Below the pieces are notes generated by a model. The model made no database searches. It was given only the letters and a program-made list of their open reading frames with translations, and was not told where the DNA came from. From NCBI GenBank assembly GCA_016191845.1, contig JACPVF010000011.1, positions 295,787 to 359,786 on the forward strand: a stretch of 64,000 nucleotides of DNA, given 5' to 3'. Source of the DNA: Chloroflexota bacterium. Lineage in GTDB: Bacteria; Chloroflexota; Anaerolineae; Anaerolineales; Villigracilaceae. Below are positions 1 through 8,895 of this stretch, piece by piece. The position numbers and the translations under genes are program-made. Position 1 is the stretch's first letter. The number at the start of each line of letters is the position of its first letter.

Positions 1-218
1 AGTTCACCATCTCGCGCGAGGACGACGCCAGTTGGCGCATTTCGGGCGCGGGCATCGAACGTGCTGCCGCCATGACCTACTGGGAACATGACGGCTCCGT
101 GCGCCGCTTCCAGCGCCTGATGGAAAAACTCGGCGTGGACGAGGCCCTGCGCAAAGCGGGCATCGAAGAGGGCGACACGGTCCACGTGGGCGATTACGAA
201 TTGGAATGGCAGGAATAA
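1..218 (+). CDS. obg: GTPase Obg/CgtA, C-terminal end (partial)
   Basis: The frame is open from the window edge to TAA at 216-218 and encodes the last 71 residues of a protein. They match the Obg C-terminal (OCT, DUF1967) domain: alternating charged and aromatic residues, a 'GIERAAAMTYWEHDGSVRRF'-type helix, and an end of the form EGDTVHVGDYELEW. Obg is a ribosome-associated GTPase needed for large-subunit assembly. The catalytic G domain lies outside the window, so the assignment rests on the OCT domain alone. The gene is followed at once by a bidirectional terminator shared with the convergent malic enzyme gene. Confidence 0.85.
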   Translation, partial: FTISREDDASWRISGAGIERAAAMTYWEHDGSVRRFQRLMEKLGVDEALRKAGIEEGDTVHVGDYELEWQE

Positions 219-220
219 CA

Positions 221-251
221 AAAAGGCCTCGGAAAATCCGAGGCCTTTTTT
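221..251. terminator. Bidirectional intrinsic terminator
   Basis: A 12-bp perfect stem (AAAAGGCCTCGG / CCGAGGCCTTTT) encloses a 5-nt loop and is flanked by an A-run on the left and a T-run on the right. It sits between the ends of the convergent obg and malic enzyme genes and can end transcription from both sides. Confidence 0.9.
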
Positions 252-260
252 CATGGGCGC

Positions 261-2585
261 TTACTTCTTGTCCTTTTTTTCCTTCTTCTCTTTCTTTTCT
301 TTCTTGGCCTTCTTGCCGCCGTTCTCGCCACGGCCCATCGCATCCATCACCGCCACCGAGGCGATCTGCACAATGGCGTTGACGTCGTCACCCGTCTGTA
401 ACACGTGGACAGGGGCGCCCACGCCCAGCAGAATCGGGCCGATGGCCTTGGCCTTGCCGAGGCGGGCCAGCAGCTTATAAGCGATGTTTGCCGACTCAAG
501 CGACGGGAAGACCAGCACGTTGGCATCCTTGACCGTGCTGAACGGATAGCGCTCGTCCACGATCTCGGGCACCACGGCAGTATCGGCCTGCATCTCGCCA
601 TCGACCATCAGGTCGGGGCGGCGTTCCTTGACCAACTCCACCGCCTTGCGGACCTTGTCCGAGAGCGGATGCGGCGTGGAACCGAAGTTCGAGAAGGAGA
701 GGAAGGCCACGCGCGGGTCAAGTTCGAGTTTGGCGGCGAAGTCGGCAGCCAGGGTGGCGATCTCGGCCAGGTCCTCGGCGCTCGGGTCGATGTTGACCGT
801 GGCGTCAGTGAACAGGTACACGCGGTCCTCGACGATCATGATGTACACGCCCGCAGCGCGGGTCACACCTTCAGCAGTGTGATGGATCTGCAGCGCGGGG
901 CGGATAACCTCGGGGTAGTCATAGGTCAGGCCCGAGACGAAGGCATCCGCCTCGCCCATCTTGACCATGAGCGGGCCCAGCACGTTCGGGTCACGGACAG
1001 CCTTGCCCACGTCAGTGCGGGACATGCCCTTGCGGTTGCGCATCTGGTAGTAGGCTTCTTCATATTCGCCGATGTTCTTCATCGCAACGGGATCGACAAT
1101 GACGGGCTCGAAGTCCAGACCGAGATTCTTGACCTGCGTCTCGATGGCGTCCGCCCGACCGATCAGGATCGGCGTACCGATTCCATCCTCCTGCACGCGG
1201 TGCGCAGCGCGGATGATCTTCTGCTCCTCGCCCTCGGCAAAGACCACGCGTTTGCCGCCGCCCGAGGAGCGGGCCTTGTTCTGGAAGAAGTAGCGCACCT
1301 GCTCGCCCTTGCCCTGGCGGTAGGCCAGCTGCTCGCGGTACTCGTCGATGTCGATAATCTTGCGGGCCATGCCCGTCTTCATGGCCATCTCGGCCACAGC
1401 GGGAGCTTCCCACAGCAACACACGCGGATCCAGCGGCTTGGGGATGATGTACTCACGCCCGAATTTGATGCTTCCACCGCCATACGCACGGATGACCGAA
1501 TCGGGCACATCCTCTTTGGCGAGGGCGGCCAGCGCCTTCGAAGCCGCGAACTTCATCTCCTCGTTGATCTGTCTGGCGCGCACGTCCAGCGCACCGCGGA
1601 AGATGAACGGGAAGCCAAGCACGTTATTGACCTGGTTGGCGTAGTCAGAGCGGCCCGTGGCGATGATGACGTCCTTGCGGGCTTCCTTTGCCAACTCGGG
1701 CCTGATCTCGGGGTCGGGATTGGCCATGGCAAAGATGATCGGGTCCTTGGCCATCGTCTTGACCATTTCGGGCGTCAGCACATTCGCCACCGAAAGGCCG
1801 TAGAACACGTCCGCGCCCTGCATGGCGTCGGCCAGGGTGCGATGCCCCTTGTCCACCACCGCCAGGCGCTCCTTATACTTGTTCATGCCCTCCGCACGGC
1901 CCTTATAGACCACACCTCTAGTGTCCACCAGCATGATGTTCTCACGCTTCACGCCCCAACTGATGGCCAGTTCCGCGCAGGAGATGGCCGAGGCGCCCGC
2001 ACCTGAAATGACCAGGCGGATCTCGCTGTGCTTCTTGCCGACGATCTCCAACGCATTGGCCAGGCCCGCCGAGGAGATGATGGCGGTGCCGTGCTGGTCG
2101 TCATGGAAAACGGGGATATCAAGCATCTTCTTGAGTTCTTCCTCGATGTAGAAGCACTCGGGAGCCTTGATGTCCTCCAGGTTGATGCCGCCGAAGGTCG
2201 GTGAAATGGCGGCCACCACCTTGATGATCTCGTCGGGGTCATGAGAATTGACCTCGATGTCGAACACGTCCACGTCGGCGAACTTTTTGAAGAGAACACC
2301 CTTGCCTTCCATCACGGGCTTGCCCGCCAGCGCGCCGCGGTCGCCCAGGCCCAAAATGGCCGTGCCGTTCGAGACGACCGCCACCAGGTTGCCCTTCGAG
2401 GTGTACTCATACGCCAGTTCGGCGTCCTTTTCGATCTCCAGTACGGGTTCAGCCACGCCCGGGGAATAAGCCAGGCTCAGGTCACGCTGGGTGTCCATCG
2501 GTTTGGTGGGGATGATCGCCACCTTGCCTGGTTTGCCTTTCAGGCGATGATATTCAAGTGCGTCTTCACGGGTTATTTTTGCCAT
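261..2585 (-). CDS. maeB: NADP-type malic enzyme fused to phosphotransacetylase-like domain
   Basis: 774 residues. Residues ~1-430 form the malic enzyme module (SPGVAEP near residue 41, the NAD(P)-binding '[15 protein letters not shown]' stretch near 195), which decarboxylates malate to pyruvate. Residues ~440-750 form a phosphotransacetylase-like module; in MaeB proteins this is usually regulatory, binding acetyl-CoA. ATG is preceded by a strong AGGAGG. The C-terminus ends in an unusual low-complexity lysine/glutamate tail (repeats of KKE) of about 18 residues that is not part of the catalytic fold. The gene is monocistronic, convergent with obg, and separated by 119 bp from the glycosyltransferase operon upstream. 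Confidence 0.92.
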   Translation of the reverse strand: MAKITREDALEYHRLKGKPGKVAIIPTKPMDTQRDLSLAYSPGVAEPVLEIEKDAELAYEYTSKGNLVAVVSNGTAILGLGDRGALAGKPVMEGKGVLFKKFADVDVFDIEVNSHDPDEIIKVVAAISPTFGGINLEDIKAPECFYIEEELKKMLDIPVFHDDQHGTAIISSAGLANALEIVGKKHSEIRLVISGAGASAISCAELAISWGVKRENIMLVDTRGVVYKGRAEGMNKYKERLAVVDKGHRTLADAMQGADVFYGLSVANVLTPEMVKTMAKDPIIFAMANPDPEIRPELAKEARKDVIIATGRSDYANQVNNVLGFPFIFRGALDVRARQINEEMKFAASKALAALAKEDVPDSVIRAYGGGSIKFGREYIIPKPLDPRVLLWEAPAVAEMAMKTGMARKIIDIDEYREQLAYRQGKGEQVRYFFQNKARSSGGGKRVVFAEGEEQKIIRAAHRVQEDGIGTPILIGRADAIETQVKNLGLDFEPVIVDPVAMKNIGEYEEAYYQMRNRKGMSRTDVGKAVRDPNVLGPLMVKMGEADAFVSGLTYDYPEVIRPALQIHHTAEGVTRAAGVYIMIVEDRVYLFTDATVNIDPSAEDLAEIATLAADFAAKLELDPRVAFLSFSNFGSTPHPLSDKVRKAVELVKERRPDLMVDGEMQADTAVVPEIVDERYPFSTVKDANVLVFPSLESANIAYKLLARLGKAKAIGPILLGVGAPVHVLQTGDDVNAIVQIASVAVMDAMGRGENGGKKAKKEKKEKKEKKDKK

Positions 2586-2704
2586 ACTGCCTCCTGTGGT
2601 GGGTTTTGGGGATTAAAACCATTTTGATTATGGCATGAAACATCGAAACGGCATAGTTCCGTTTGTCACGTATTTACCTCCATCCCCCGCCCATGCGACG
2701 AGTG

Positions 2705-3445
2705 TCAGGCTGACCTGCCGCGCAGGTGTTCCTTCTTCACCACGAGTTTCCAATACAACCCACTCAGCTGACGAAATGTCCGCAAGATGCGCCACGGGTT
2801 GAAAAACTGCGACGTGCCATACTTGCGCGAGTAGTGATGCACAGGCACCTCGGCAAACACGTATCCCAGGTCCTGAATCTTCTTGACCAGTTCGAGACAG
2901 ATGGCCCCGCTGATGCTTTCCAGTTCGATCTCGGTCAGCACCTTGCGCGGAATCAGGCGGAAGTCGCAGTCCACATCGCGGATGCGGATGCCGAACAACA
3001 GCGCCACCAGGTTGTGATACGCCTTGCCAATCACAATGCGCAACAGGGAGTCATGTCGAGACAGCTTATACCCATTGACCACGTCCACGCCCGGGCGCAA
3101 GGCGCGCACCAAATCCACCAGTTCGAGCGGATTGTATTGCGCATCGCCGTCGGTGTAGAAGACCCAGTCCTTGGTGGCAGCGGCAAAGCCTGTCCTCAGG
3201 GCCGCGCCGTATCCCTGATTGACGGGATGATGGATCACGCGCAATTCGGGGTAACGTACTGCCAGTTCGTCCAGCACCTGGCCCGTGTAATCACGGCTGC
3301 CGTCGTTGGTCACGATGATCTCATAATCGTCGGTCAGCTGGCGCAACGCCAGCAGCGCCGCCGTGACCATGCTGGCGATGGTTCCGCCATCATTGTAGGC
3401 GGGGAACACGGCACTGATACTGGAGATAAGCGGCGGATGAATCAT
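2705..3445 (-). CDS. Family 2 glycosyltransferase (DPM1/polyprenyl-phosphate type)
   Basis: 246 residues from the ATG at 3445, chosen because it overlaps the stop of the upstream methyltransferase by 4 bp (ATGA). A longer frame starting at 3514 would run 73 bp into that gene. GT-A fold signatures are visible: 'FPAYNDGG' at the N-terminus, 'TNDGSRD' and the metal-binding 'TDGDAQYNP'. There are no clear membrane helices. It probably transfers a sugar to polyprenyl phosphate, supplying the PMT-type transferase encoded just upstream. The donor sugar cannot be told from sequence. Confidence 0.87.
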   Translation of the reverse strand: MIHPPLISSISAVFPAYNDGGTIASMVTAALLALRQLTDDYEIIVTNDGSRDYTGQVLDELAVRYPELRVIHHPVNQGYGAALRTGFAAATKDWVFYTDGDAQYNPLELVDLVRALRPGVDVVNGYKLSRHDSLLRIVIGKAYHNLVALLFGIRIRDVDCDFRLIPRKVLTEIELESISGAICLELVKKIQDLGYVFAEVPVHHYSRKYGTSQFFNPWRILRTFRQLSGLYWKLVVKKEHLRGRSA

Positions 3446-4191
3446 TGCTGAGGACTCTTCTGGGCCAGGGCCAGGACGCTCAACCCAAAGGGAAACCCGC
3501 GCGAGGAAACCCACGGCGCCTCCGCCGCCAGGACCCTGCGCAGGATCCCATTTAAGCGGCCCATCCGCATCTCCAGGTCGGACTCCGCTTTTTGGGCGGG
3601 GCGCAATCGTTCCAGCAGGCGCTTGGCCGCCGCCAGCGGAAACAACAGGGTATTGGCATAGGTCAGGTGTAGGGGGGTCAGCCCGCTCTGGCGCAACAGG
3701 TCAGCGATGCGGCGGGCAGTATAACGCCGTGCGGTGTGGATGACCTCGTCGTGAGCGCCGCGCAGCCAGTCGTAGGCGGGCAGCCGCAGAAACAGGAATC
3801 CGCCCGGGGCAAGGACGCGCGCCAGTTCGCGCAGGGCTGTCAGGTCGCTGGGAATGGCGCGCTCGTACAACACGTCAAAGCTGGCGACCAGGTCGAAGGA
3901 AGCGGGAGCAAACGGCAGGTCCAGGAGCGAAGCGCGGCTCAAGCGACGCAAATCCCGCCTGCGGCAGAATCCCAGCGCCAGCGGAGAGAGATCCACCCCC
4001 GTCGCTACACCATACTCCTTGAGGTACGTAGCCAACGCGGCTCCCGTGCCACAGCCTGCATCCAACACGCGCAGGTCGCGCCGGGCGGGGAGCCAACGGT
4101 CGAACACAGCACGGGTGATGACTTCCATGCCCCGATACCACCAATGCTCCTGTTCGACCCGATACATCAGCTCATATTCGTTCGGATCCAT
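3442..4191 (-). CDS. Class I SAM-dependent methyltransferase
   Basis: 249 residues. Motif I 'VLDAGCGTGAALATYL' and an acidic strand-2 end 'GVDLSPLALGFC' mark the SAM pocket, and 'VLAPGGFLFLRLPAYDWLRG' is the usual post-IV region. It is translationally coupled to the GT2 gene downstream (ATGA overlap) and starts 3 bp after the stop of the membrane glycosyltransferase, so the three form one operon. Context suggests methylation of a glycan or lipid-linked saccharide, but the substrate is unknown. Confidence 0.82.
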   Translation of the reverse strand: MDPNEYELMYRVEQEHWWYRGMEVITRAVFDRWLPARRDLRVLDAGCGTGAALATYLKEYGVATGVDLSPLALGFCRRRDLRRLSRASLLDLPFAPASFDLVASFDVLYERAIPSDLTALRELARVLAPGGFLFLRLPAYDWLRGAHDEVIHTARRYTARRIADLLRQSGLTPLHLTYANTLLFPLAAAKRLLERLRPAQKAESDLEMRMGRLNGILRRVLAAEAPWVSSRGFPFGLSVLALAQKSPQQ

Positions 4192-4194
4192 CCT

Positions 4195-6159
4195 TCACGG
4201 AACCCGATAGGCCACGAGAATCGTACGCGAACAATCGTGTTGATATTCCAGTTGGCCGCCCGGATGCGCGTGTACCCAGGTGAGCAACTCTGTGATGCGG
4301 TCTGGGTTGGCGATGATGGTTTCTCCCGATACGAATTGAACCGAATCGATCGGGGCGGGCAGATTCGTCACAGGGCGAGTCTGGCTGAGGAAATACGTCG
4401 AGGCGTGTGTGCCGTACGAGTAGATGTCATTGCTGAGCAAATAAATATCCGATTGGCTGTCCACAGTCTTGACGTATTTGCCAAGGTAGGAGGCAAAACG
4501 GCCTGCCAGGTTATCGCCGTAGCGGCACTGACCTGCAAAATCGCCATAATACGTCCACAGATTGAAGACCAGCAAACTGACCAGGATCGCGCCGACCGAA
4601 AGTCCATAGGCTGTGCGGGCCTGTTTCCAACCCAGGCCAAAATACTCGAGCATCTGGTCCAGGCCGATGGCTGCCATGATTAGCGCAGCCGGCAGTGCCA
4701 TCAACATGCGGTAGGAATCTGCCGAGGGCGGGACGGCAAAGATACCGACCGCCAGCGTCGCTGCCCAGAAGTTACCGTTCAGCAACAGGTATTTCGGCGA
4801 CTTCGTGCGCCACAGGGCAAGCCCCAGCCCGAGCAGGAAGATGGAAGCCGAGATCATGCTCAACATCGGGGTGGGCGAGCCGTAAAAGTCGAGGGAGGGA
4901 TAATAGATCAACGCCAGGAAGGCGTGCATCACCCGTCCAAACAAGACCTGGATAGTACTTTGACCCGTGGAAGCCACCGTCTCTGCCAGCCAACCCGTGG
5001 TGAGCGTGCCATCCTGAGCCAGGCGGTTGAGGAATTGTTCAGGATAGTGCGCCACATAATAGGCTTCGGGCAGGATCATGATCAGGAAGCCACCCCAAAA
5101 CGCCAGCGCCTGCGGCAGGGCAGGCTTGAACCAGGAGCGCAGGAATATGAAGCTGATGATCATGTAGACCAGGATCATGGCGGTGACCACCTGGGCGGTC
5201 AGATACACGGAAAAATGCATCGCCAGGATGACCCCGCCCAAGGCGGTGCGCCAGGCCTGCCGCTTTTCCAATCCGCTAAGCAGGAAATACAATTCGAAGG
5301 GCACCAGCCAGGTCCCATGGATGTAGGCCACTGAGGCAATACGGCTAAAATTGATATGGGTATGCGAAATGGCAACCAGGAAGGCAGCAATGAAGGCCAC
5401 CCGCTTTCCGCCAATCTGTCGGGCCAACAAATAAATGGCGGGAATGGCCAGGATACCGCCAATGGCGGGCAGAAGGCGCAGGGCAAACGGGGTTGGGCCA
5501 AAAAATCTCAGGCACAGGTTGATGGCCTGCAAATACAGCGCGCCGAAGTTATCCCACAAGGCGAAGGGGTTGGCCAAATCGCCCATGACGGTGGTCTGGG
5601 CGGCCATGCCCACACGGCCCTCATCGCCATCCAGTACACGGGGGATTTCGCCCAGCCTATAGAACCGCAACGATGCTCCCAGCAGGATGACCACTAACAG
5701 GATCAAGATCTCCGCGCGATGGCTTTTCAGCCAGGCCTTCCATTCCGCCCAGGTCAATATCCTGTCAGAAAATGCGGCCACGTAGGCCAGTCCCGCCAAG
5801 GCCCAAACCGCCAATACAGGGATGTAATTGCTGCGCGTGGAGATCTGGAACAGGCCCGATCCCACCGTGGCCAGGACAGACAGCATGAAAGCCGCAACCA
5901 CCCACGCAGCACGCTCCGAGATGAGGATACGTCCCGCAATCCGCCGCGTCAGTGGACCGGGTCGCACCAACTGACTCAACAGGAATAAGACAACCCCCAA
6001 CAAGCTCAATCCCTCATATTGGGGGAATAATATTTTTTCATCCAACGGGGCGGAATAAATCAGAAATTGCCCAAGCAAAATAAAGAACACACCCAAAAAG
6101 GCCACCAGCCGACGTATCCGCCTGACCTCCCCGCTTGTCTCAGGTTCCATTGTGTTCAT
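4195..6159 (-). CDS. PMT/ArnT-like membrane glycosyltransferase (GT39/GT83 superfamily)
   Basis: 654 residues with about a dozen hydrophobic helices and a soluble C-terminal part of about 120 residues. After two or three helices, the first large external loop carries 'GEIPRVLDGDEGRVGMAAQ' (residue ~170). Its acidic pair is where the catalytic Asp/Glu of GT-C enzymes lies. Such enzymes use a polyprenyl-phosphate sugar to glycosylate proteins or lipids on the outer face of the membrane. First gene of the three-gene operon with a methyltransferase and a DPM1-like synthase, which would supply its donor. Confidence 0.85.
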   Translation of the reverse strand: MNTMEPETSGEVRRIRRLVAFLGVFFILLGQFLIYSAPLDEKILFPQYEGLSLLGVVLFLLSQLVRPGPLTRRIAGRILISERAAWVVAAFMLSVLATVGSGLFQISTRSNYIPVLAVWALAGLAYVAAFSDRILTWAEWKAWLKSHRAEILILLVVILLGASLRFYRLGEIPRVLDGDEGRVGMAAQTTVMGDLANPFALWDNFGALYLQAINLCLRFFGPTPFALRLLPAIGGILAIPAIYLLARQIGGKRVAFIAAFLVAISHTHINFSRIASVAYIHGTWLVPFELYFLLSGLEKRQAWRTALGGVILAMHFSVYLTAQVVTAMILVYMIISFIFLRSWFKPALPQALAFWGGFLIMILPEAYYVAHYPEQFLNRLAQDGTLTTGWLAETVASTGQSTIQVLFGRVMHAFLALIYYPSLDFYGSPTPMLSMISASIFLLGLGLALWRTKSPKYLLLNGNFWAATLAVGIFAVPPSADSYRMLMALPAALIMAAIGLDQMLEYFGLGWKQARTAYGLSVGAILVSLLVFNLWTYYGDFAGQCRYGDNLAGRFASYLGKYVKTVDSQSDIYLLSNDIYSYGTHASTYFLSQTRPVTNLPAPIDSVQFVSGETIIANPDRITELLTWVHAHPGGQLEYQHDCSRTILVAYRVP

Positions 6160-6360
6160 CCATGCCTCCGTAACTTGTGCTCTGTCTGGTCCTGTCCGAA
6201 CAGAACACTGGATTAATCTTCCTTCATGTATAGTGAAAAGATTGTTAGAAATTGATTGACGTTCAGATTGTATCCTATATCCCTAATATGGCAATGGTCT
6301 CCCCCCTTGCGCGAGATTTCACACAGGGGAAATAATCGTATAGCAAAATTTTAACTTTCA
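6160..6360. other. Intergenic region upstream of the recX leader
   Basis: About 200 bp between the divergent glycosyltransferase operon and the recX leader. It is AT-rich and has no open frame with coding character. It should hold the promoter of the minus-strand operon, but I cannot point to a convincing -35/-10 pair. Confidence 0.5.
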
Positions 6361-6362
6361 AG

Positions 6363-6368
6363 TATAAT
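6363..6368 (+). promoter_or_regulatory. Perfect -10 element (TATAAT) for the recX leader transcript
   Basis: TATAAT sits in an AT-rich tract, which predicts a transcription start near 6375. No good -35 hexamer is found 16-18 bp upstream. Everything downstream to the terminator at 6654 is non-coding, so this is either the recX-rny promoter or the promoter of a separate RNA. Confidence 0.45.
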
Positions 6369-6374
6369 ATGTTA

Positions 6375-6654
6375 ACATCCGAAAGGATTTAGAACAGCCT
6401 ATTCTCTGCCGCCCGTTTTGCGGCCACTGCTCGATTACGGATTTGACACTTCTGGGTACGACACCGCCCCCTTTTTCGGCGGATCACAAACCGATTTTTG
6501 CCAGGACCATGCACCTGTTTGACTTCACCCTGAGCCATTCCACGGTTTAACCACCACCCCGTACCGCATTTTGCGGGACGTGAGTCTGTCGCACCCATCC
6601 GAGCCGATTCGCAGCTGTGGCCCTCCCCGGGCACCTGGCTGCGTCTTGTTTTTT
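6375..6654 (+). ncRNA. Candidate structured RNA or long leader ahead of recX
   Basis: About 280 nt between a perfect -10 box and the recX start, without coding character. Several local stems are visible: AUCC-GAAA-GGAU (GNRA loop, 6377-6388), GCCGC/GCGGC (6408-6424), CCGCC/GGCGG (6464-6482), CCGC/GCGG (6564-6576). GGUACG (6455-6460) can also pair with CGUACC (6560-6565). The region ends with a GC-rich hairpin (6611-6642) and a run of six T, a terminator placed 6 nt before the recX ATG. I looked for tmRNA, RNase P, SRP and 6S signatures and found none. It may be an attenuated leader or an independent small RNA. Confidence 0.35.
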
Positions 6655-6660
6655 AATAAC

Positions 6661-7317
6661 ATGAAAACGATCACGGCCATCGAAGCACAGAAGAATGACC
6701 CGAATCGGGTGAACATCTACCTCGACGGGGAGTTTGCCTTCGGGCTGTCGCGCATCGTGGCCGCCTGGCTGAAGACCGGTCAACGGCTGGACGAGGCCAA
6801 GATCGCCAGTCTGCAGGCCGCCGAGTCACGCGAACGGGCTTTCCAACAGGCCATGCTGTTCCTGAGCTACCGCGCCCGCTCCGAAGCGGAGATTCGACAG
6901 AACCTGCGCAAACATGAGTATGCCGACGAAGTCATCGAGGAGACCCTCCAAAAGCTCCGAGAGGCCCGTCTGGCCGACGACAACGAATTCGCCCGCGCGT
7001 GGGTGGAAAATCGCAGCACCTTCCGTCCGCGCGGCAGACGGGCACTGGCGTTGGAATTACGCCAGAAAGGCCTGGATGATGAGGCCACCCGTTCCGCCCT
7101 GGCAGGGGTGGACGAGGAAGTCCTGGCCTACGAAGCGGCCCGGAAACGGGTCAGCAGGCTCAAAGGTCTGGACTGGACCGAATTCCGAAAAAAATTAAGT
7201 GAATTCCTGGCGCGGCGGGGCTTTCCTTATTCCGTCATTGCTCCCACAGTCAGTCGCATCTGGAATGAGTCACATCCCGGGCAGGATCAAACTATTGATG
7301 ACGAGGAACGAATATGA
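6661..7317 (+). CDS. recX: Regulatory protein RecX
   Basis: 218 residues from the ATG at 6661. The frame is open further upstream, but the extra residues lie in the non-coding leader and are unlike RecX. RecX is a triple-helical-repeat protein that binds RecA filaments and limits RecA activity. Typical features are 'ERAFQQAMLFLSYRARSEAEIRQNL' and repeats around 'GRRALALELRQKGL'. The start has no Shine-Dalgarno and directly follows an intrinsic terminator, so expression may need readthrough or leaderless initiation. The stop overlaps the rny start by 4 bp. Confidence 0.88.
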   Translation: MKTITAIEAQKNDPNRVNIYLDGEFAFGLSRIVAAWLKTGQRLDEAKIASLQAAESRERAFQQAMLFLSYRARSEAEIRQNLRKHEYADEVIEETLQKLREARLADDNEFARAWVENRSTFRPRGRRALALELRQKGLDDEATRSALAGVDEEVLAYEAARKRVSRLKGLDWTEFRKKLSEFLARRGFPYSVIAPTVSRIWNESHPGQDQTIDDEERI

Positions 7318-8840
7318 ACCTACTGAATATCATTCTTGATATCGTGTTTCTAGGTGTGGGTACTCTGTTGGGCTATTTTCTGCATCGCTACCAGGCAGAT
7401 CGAGCCCTCCAAAACCAGCAGCAAAAAGCCGACAGCATCCTGAAGGGTGCCAACGAACAGGCACGACTGATCGAGTCGCAGGCACGCGAGAATGCGGTCA
7501 AAATCGTGCAGGCCGCCGAATCGGAAATCAAGGAACGCCGCATCGAGCTGAACCGAGAGACCGATCGCCTCGACAAGCGCCGCTCCGAACTGGACAGCCG
7601 CGTCGAGAAACTGGAACAGCGCGAGCAGGCCCTGAACAAACGCCAATCCACCGTAGACCGCCGTCATAACGAGATCGAAAAGGTCTACCAGGACCAGGTG
7701 GCCAAATTGCAGGAAGTGGCGCAGATGACCCAGGACGAAGCCCGCAAGGAGCTGTTCGCCGCGGTCGAGAAGGAAGCGCGGGGCGACATGGCGCGCATCA
7801 TCCGCCAGATCGAGGCCGAGGCCCGCGAGGAAGGCGAGAAGCGCGCCCGCAAGTTGATCGCCGACGCCATTCAGCGTGTGGCCTCGGAGCACGTGGCCGA
7901 AGTCACCCGCGCCGTGGTAACCCTGCCCAACGAAGAAATGAAGGGCCGCATCGTGGGCCGCAACGGCCGCAACATCAAGGCCTTCGAACAGGCGGCGGGC
8001 GTGGACGTGATCGTGGACGACACCCCCGACTCGGTCACCATCTCCTGCTTCGACTCGGTCCGCCGTGAGATCGGCCGCCGCGCCCTGGCCAAGTTGATCC
8101 TGGACGGGCGCATCCATCCCGCCCACATCGAGAAGATCGTCGAGGACGAGACCAAGGCCGTCGAGAAGATCATCAACGAAGCGGGCGAGCAGGCTGCCTA
8201 CGACGCCAACATCGCGGGGCTGCACCCCGAGATCCTGCGCATGATGGGCCGCCTCAAGTTCCGCACCTCGTATGGACAGAATCAACTCTCGCACGCGGTG
8301 GAAGTGTCCAAGCTGGCGGGCATCCTGGCTGCCGAGATCGGCGCGGATGTCAACCTGGCCAAACAGGGCGGCTTCCTGCACGATATCGGCAAGGCCATGG
8401 ACCACAACCAGGAAGGCACGCACGCCCAACTCGGCGCGGAATTCTGCAAACGCTACGGCGTCCACCCCAAGGTGGTCAACGCCATCGCCTCGCACCACCA
8501 CGAAGTCGAACAGGACTCCATCGAAGCGGTCATCGCCGAAGCAGCTGACGCCATCTCGGGCGCCCGCCCCGGCGCCCGCCGCGAGGACCTGGAGGCCTAC
8601 ATCAAGCGCATCCGCTCGCTGGAGGAAATGTCCATGTCTTTCGAAGGTGTGCAGCAGGCCTTCGCCATCCAAGCCGGCCGTGAAGTGCGCATCATCGTCA
8701 AGCCCGAAACCATCGACGACCTGGCCTCCGCCCGCCTGGCTCGCGACGTGGCCAAGAAGATCGAAGAGACCATGCAGTACCCGGGCCAGATCCGCGTGAC
8801 GGTCATCCGCGAGACACGGTCGACGGAGTACGCAAAGTAA
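7314..8840 (+). CDS. rny: Ribonuclease Y
   Basis: 508 residues, the normal length for RNase Y. Order of parts: N-terminal membrane anchor (residues 1-20), long charged coiled coil (~25-200), KH RNA-binding domain with 'GRIVGRNGRNIKAFEQ' (~210-270), then an HD domain with 'FLHDIGKAMDH' and 'ASHHHEV' metal ligands (~335-400). It is the endoribonuclease that starts mRNA decay in many bacteria lacking RNase E. It is translationally coupled to recX through ATGA and ends just before a strong terminator. Confidence 0.95.
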   Translation: MNLLNIILDIVFLGVGTLLGYFLHRYQADRALQNQQQKADSILKGANEQARLIESQARENAVKIVQAAESEIKERRIELNRETDRLDKRRSELDSRVEKLEQREQALNKRQSTVDRRHNEIEKVYQDQVAKLQEVAQMTQDEARKELFAAVEKEARGDMARIIRQIEAEAREEGEKRARKLIADAIQRVASEHVAEVTRAVVTLPNEEMKGRIVGRNGRNIKAFEQAAGVDVIVDDTPDSVTISCFDSVRREIGRRALAKLILDGRIHPAHIEKIVEDETKAVEKIINEAGEQAAYDANIAGLHPEILRMMGRLKFRTSYGQNQLSHAVEVSKLAGILAAEIGADVNLAKQGGFLHDIGKAMDHNQEGTHAQLGAEFCKRYGVHPKVVNAIASHHHEVEQDSIEAVIAEAADAISGARPGARREDLEAYIKRIRSLEEMSMSFEGVQQAFAIQAGREVRIIVKPETIDDLASARLARDVAKKIEETMQYPGQIRVTVIRETRSTEYAK

Positions 8841-8860
8841 AATCAAAAGTGGAAAAAATA

Positions 8861-8895
8861 AAAAGAAGGCGACCATTGTGGTCGCCTTCTTTTTA
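8861..8895. terminator. Bidirectional terminator between rny and the convergent operon
   Basis: Perfect 15-bp stem AAAAAGAAGGCGACC / GGTCGCCTTCTTTTT with a 5-nt loop, A-run on one side and T-run on the other. The last bases overlap the stop of the minus-strand gene. Confidence 0.92.

Noticed and set aside
405..2006. Long open frame (533 codons) antisense to the malic enzyme gene
   Set aside because: It is the opposite-strand shadow of a GC-rich gene: codon positions mirror the sense gene, composition is His/Ala/Asp/Val-biased, and there is no domain or ribosome binding site.
3446..3514. Extended N-terminus for the GT2 glycosyltransferase
   Set aside because: It would overlap the methyltransferase by 73 bp and adds residues unlike GT-A proteins. 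The ATGA overlap start at 3445 is better.
6375..6654. Known RNA classes (tmRNA, RNase P, SRP, 6S, cobalamin riboswitch) for the recX leader
   Set aside because: I searched by eye for the conserved cores of each and found none. GCCACTG resembles part of a B12 box but has no supporting motifs.
7350..8876. Long open frame antisense to rny (508 codons)
   Set aside because: Same reason: mirror frame of a clear RNase Y gene, low-complexity composition, no start signal.
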